Source of the DNA: a virus
Strand: one strand, 5' to 3'
IMG/VR virus record: IMGVR_UViG_3300013286_000048
Coordinates: 1-26,422 of that record
Length of the DNA: 26,422 nt
The notes under the pieces are model-generated. The model did not search any database. It had not been told where the DNA came from and worked only from the letters and a program-made list of their open reading frames with translations. Positions 25,515 through 26,422 of the stretch are shown here, one piece after another (positions within the stretch are counted from its first letter, which is position 1; each line of letters starts with the position of its first letter). The translations under genes were made by a program, and so were the position numbers.

Positions 25515-25875
25515 GTGTCAGCAGATAGTCTTTGGGATCTCTGCGAAGCTCTGTGATATGAGTTTCTGAATCCGGCAATTCTTGGTTGGAATGTATATCT
25601 TGAGATTCGTCTAAATGCTGAAGGACGCTCATTCCCTTAAAGTCAACTACTGCTTGCCCTGTGATTAATGTTGTCGCAAGAGCAGCAAACGCCATCACGC
25701 AAAGGTTTGCTAATTCCATTATGTCTTTCGCTACTTCCGCATGGCTCATTATTAGGAATGCAGAAATAACAAAAACAAACAGGACACACGCACAGGCTAA
25801 AAGCCCATAAAGGGCTTTTTTTGACTCCGATGCCTTCTGGGATAACTTTGATGAGATTAACTGTTCTTTGTTCAC
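25498..25875 (-). CDS. Two-TM holin-like membrane protein (125 aa)
   Basis: I chose GTG 25875 because it overlaps the u-spanin stop as GTGA; a longer frame to 25959 would overlap that gene by 88 nt. The protein has a polar N-terminus (KLSQKASESKK), a first hydrophobic helix (ALYGLLACACVLFVFVISAF), a short loop, a second one (ELANLCVMAFAALATTLI) and a charged C-terminal tail with ELRRDPKDYLLTHD. Its size, two helices and place beside an endolysin and spanin fit a class II holin. No sequence family is recognised, so holin is the leading guess, not a proof. A palindrome resembling a terminator lies inside this gene. Confidence 0.78.
   Translation of the reverse strand: MNKEQLISSKLSQKASESKKALYGLLACACVLFVFVISAFLIMSHAEVAKDIMELANLCVMAFAALATTLITGQAVVDFKGMSVLQHLDESQDIHSNQELPDSETHITELRRDPKDYLLTHDTTI
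25799..25822 (+). terminator. Terminator-like hairpin inside the holin-like gene
   Basis: AAAAGCCC, loop ATAAA, GGGCTTTT followed by more T (seven in all) on the plus strand. Its U-tract lies on the plus strand, so it would stop transcription running against the genes. The stem has only four G-C pairs and may be chance coding sequence. Confidence 0.3.
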
Positions 25876-26240
25876 AAAGCAAATCGCCAAGCTGTCTTGA
25901 TCCCGATATACCCCACAACGCATAGGATGGAGACAATCGCAATTCCCCGCCAAAACCATAGTTCCTTTAAAGCCTTCTCTTGCTTGCTATGCCAGTATAC
26001 AACATCATTCTGTGCCTTGTTTAGCTCCTTGGATTGCTGATCAACTTGTGCCTCGTAATTTGTAATCGCAGACTCAAGGTTGCTGAGTGCCTTTTGCCCC
26101 TCTTGCTTTACAAGCGGCTTTAATTTTTCAACCGAAGTGCGAACCGCTACAACAGAAGGAGCAGTATAGGAAACTTTCTCTTTATTGGACGCACATCCAA
26201 TAAGAATTATAGATGCACATACAATAAGAAGTTTCTTCAT
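25872..26240 (-). CDS. u-spanin candidate: lipoprotein with C-terminal transmembrane helix (122 aa)
   Basis: ATG 26240 overlaps the preceding stop as ATGA and has AGGA at good spacing. The protein starts MKKLLIVCASIILIGC, a signal peptide with lipobox L-I-G-C, so Cys16 would be lipidated and held in the outer membrane. Residues about 30-92 form a charged coiled-coil-like stretch (Q/E/K-rich). The C-terminus has a hydrophobic helix, WRGIAIVSILCVVGYIGI, that could sit in the inner membrane. A single protein joining both membranes is the layout of the unimolecular spanins (T1 gp11 class), which fuse the two membranes in the last step of lysis. T1 gp11 has a beta-rich middle, so the coiled-coil here is a difference. 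Confidence 0.82.
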   Translation of the reverse strand: MKKLLIVCASIILIGCASNKEKVSYTAPSVVAVRTSVEKLKPLVKQEGQKALSNLESAITNYEAQVDQQSKELNKAQNDVVYWHSKQEKALKELWFWRGIAIVSILCVVGYIGIKTAWRFAL

Positions 26241-26422
26241 TTGTTCCTGTTCTTGTGGTCTGCGTAGAGATCGTAGGCTAGCTTTGCAAATGATGCTAAT
26301 CCGACCAAGATACCAATCACCATGCTGGCTACGCGAAGCTCAAGGTCAATCATTGGGTCAAGGCTGATAGCCGCCGCCGCAATAGGGGCAGTCATGCCTA
26401 TTGCTCCGGTAGCGGCTGTATC
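26237..26422 (-). CDS. Small membrane protein of the lysis region, 5' end not determined
   Basis: The frame is open to the window edge; a possible start is ATG 26395 (MTAPIAAAAISLDP). The visible part has a hydrophobic helix VASMVIGILVGLASFAKLAY and a charged end DLYADHKNRNK. The layout, one helix and a charged C-terminus ahead of a spanin, fits a small holin or antiholin. It ends in ATGA with the u-spanin start. Partial; the upstream part is outside the window, so the call is provisional. Confidence 0.7.
   Translation of the reverse strand, partial: DTAATGAIGMTAPIAAAAISLDPMIDLELRVASMVIGILVGLASFAKLAYDLYADHKNRNK

Overview
The window looks like the late region of a tailed phage or prophage. 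All 25 genes I support lie on the minus strand, so transcription runs from base 26422 towards base 1. They are packed with 0-44 nt gaps or short overlaps, and I see no tRNA, integrase, insertion sequence or CRISPR. The tail-tube-like pair, the run of Ala/Gln/Gly-rich small proteins, the coiled-coil protein and the giant terminal protein suggest a short-tailed (podovirus-like) virion that injects proteins. The lysis genes include a lipoprotein with a C-terminal membrane anchor, which implies a Gram-negative, double-membrane host. The host cannot be named from the sequence. Several starts lack a clear Shine-Dalgarno sequence.

In transcription order, 26422-24784 is a lysis region: a small membrane protein (cut by the window edge), a u-spanin candidate, a two-TM holin-like protein, a GH108-type endolysin and an 80-aa orphan. 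Next come a calcineurin-like phosphoesterase and a small winged-helix-like protein (24784-23757). Then there are three appendage or fibre-like proteins (23712-21932), two of which carry the same ~67-residue N-terminal module, followed by two small acidic or low-complexity proteins (21906-21168).

The tail tube follows: a 1191-aa adaptor/tubular-A-like protein whose two ends look like one domain split by ~830 residues of repeats, and a 709-aa tubular-B/nozzle-like protein. After four small proteins (15449-13900) sits a PP-loop (PAPS-reductase-like) ATPase, out of place among virion genes. Then come a 70-aa protein, three small low-complexity proteins, a 658-aa coiled-coil protein and a giant ORF (9338 to the edge, at least 3112 residues).

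The giant ORF is the most striking feature. It is a polyvalent-protein type polypeptide with N-terminal repeats, Gly/Ala-rich hydrophobic stretches, a zincin HEGGH motif, a K-W-C-T-G-G module, a leucine-rich solenoid, an ADP-ribosyltransferase domain of the ART-PolyVal type, and a recurrent F-[MK]-P motif at apparent domain borders. The likely scheme is that the small Ala/Gln-rich proteins, the 658-aa protein and the giant protein are packaged and ejected into the host ahead of the DNA, with the giant protein delivering several enzymatic activities at once. This scheme is inference from position, composition and domains.
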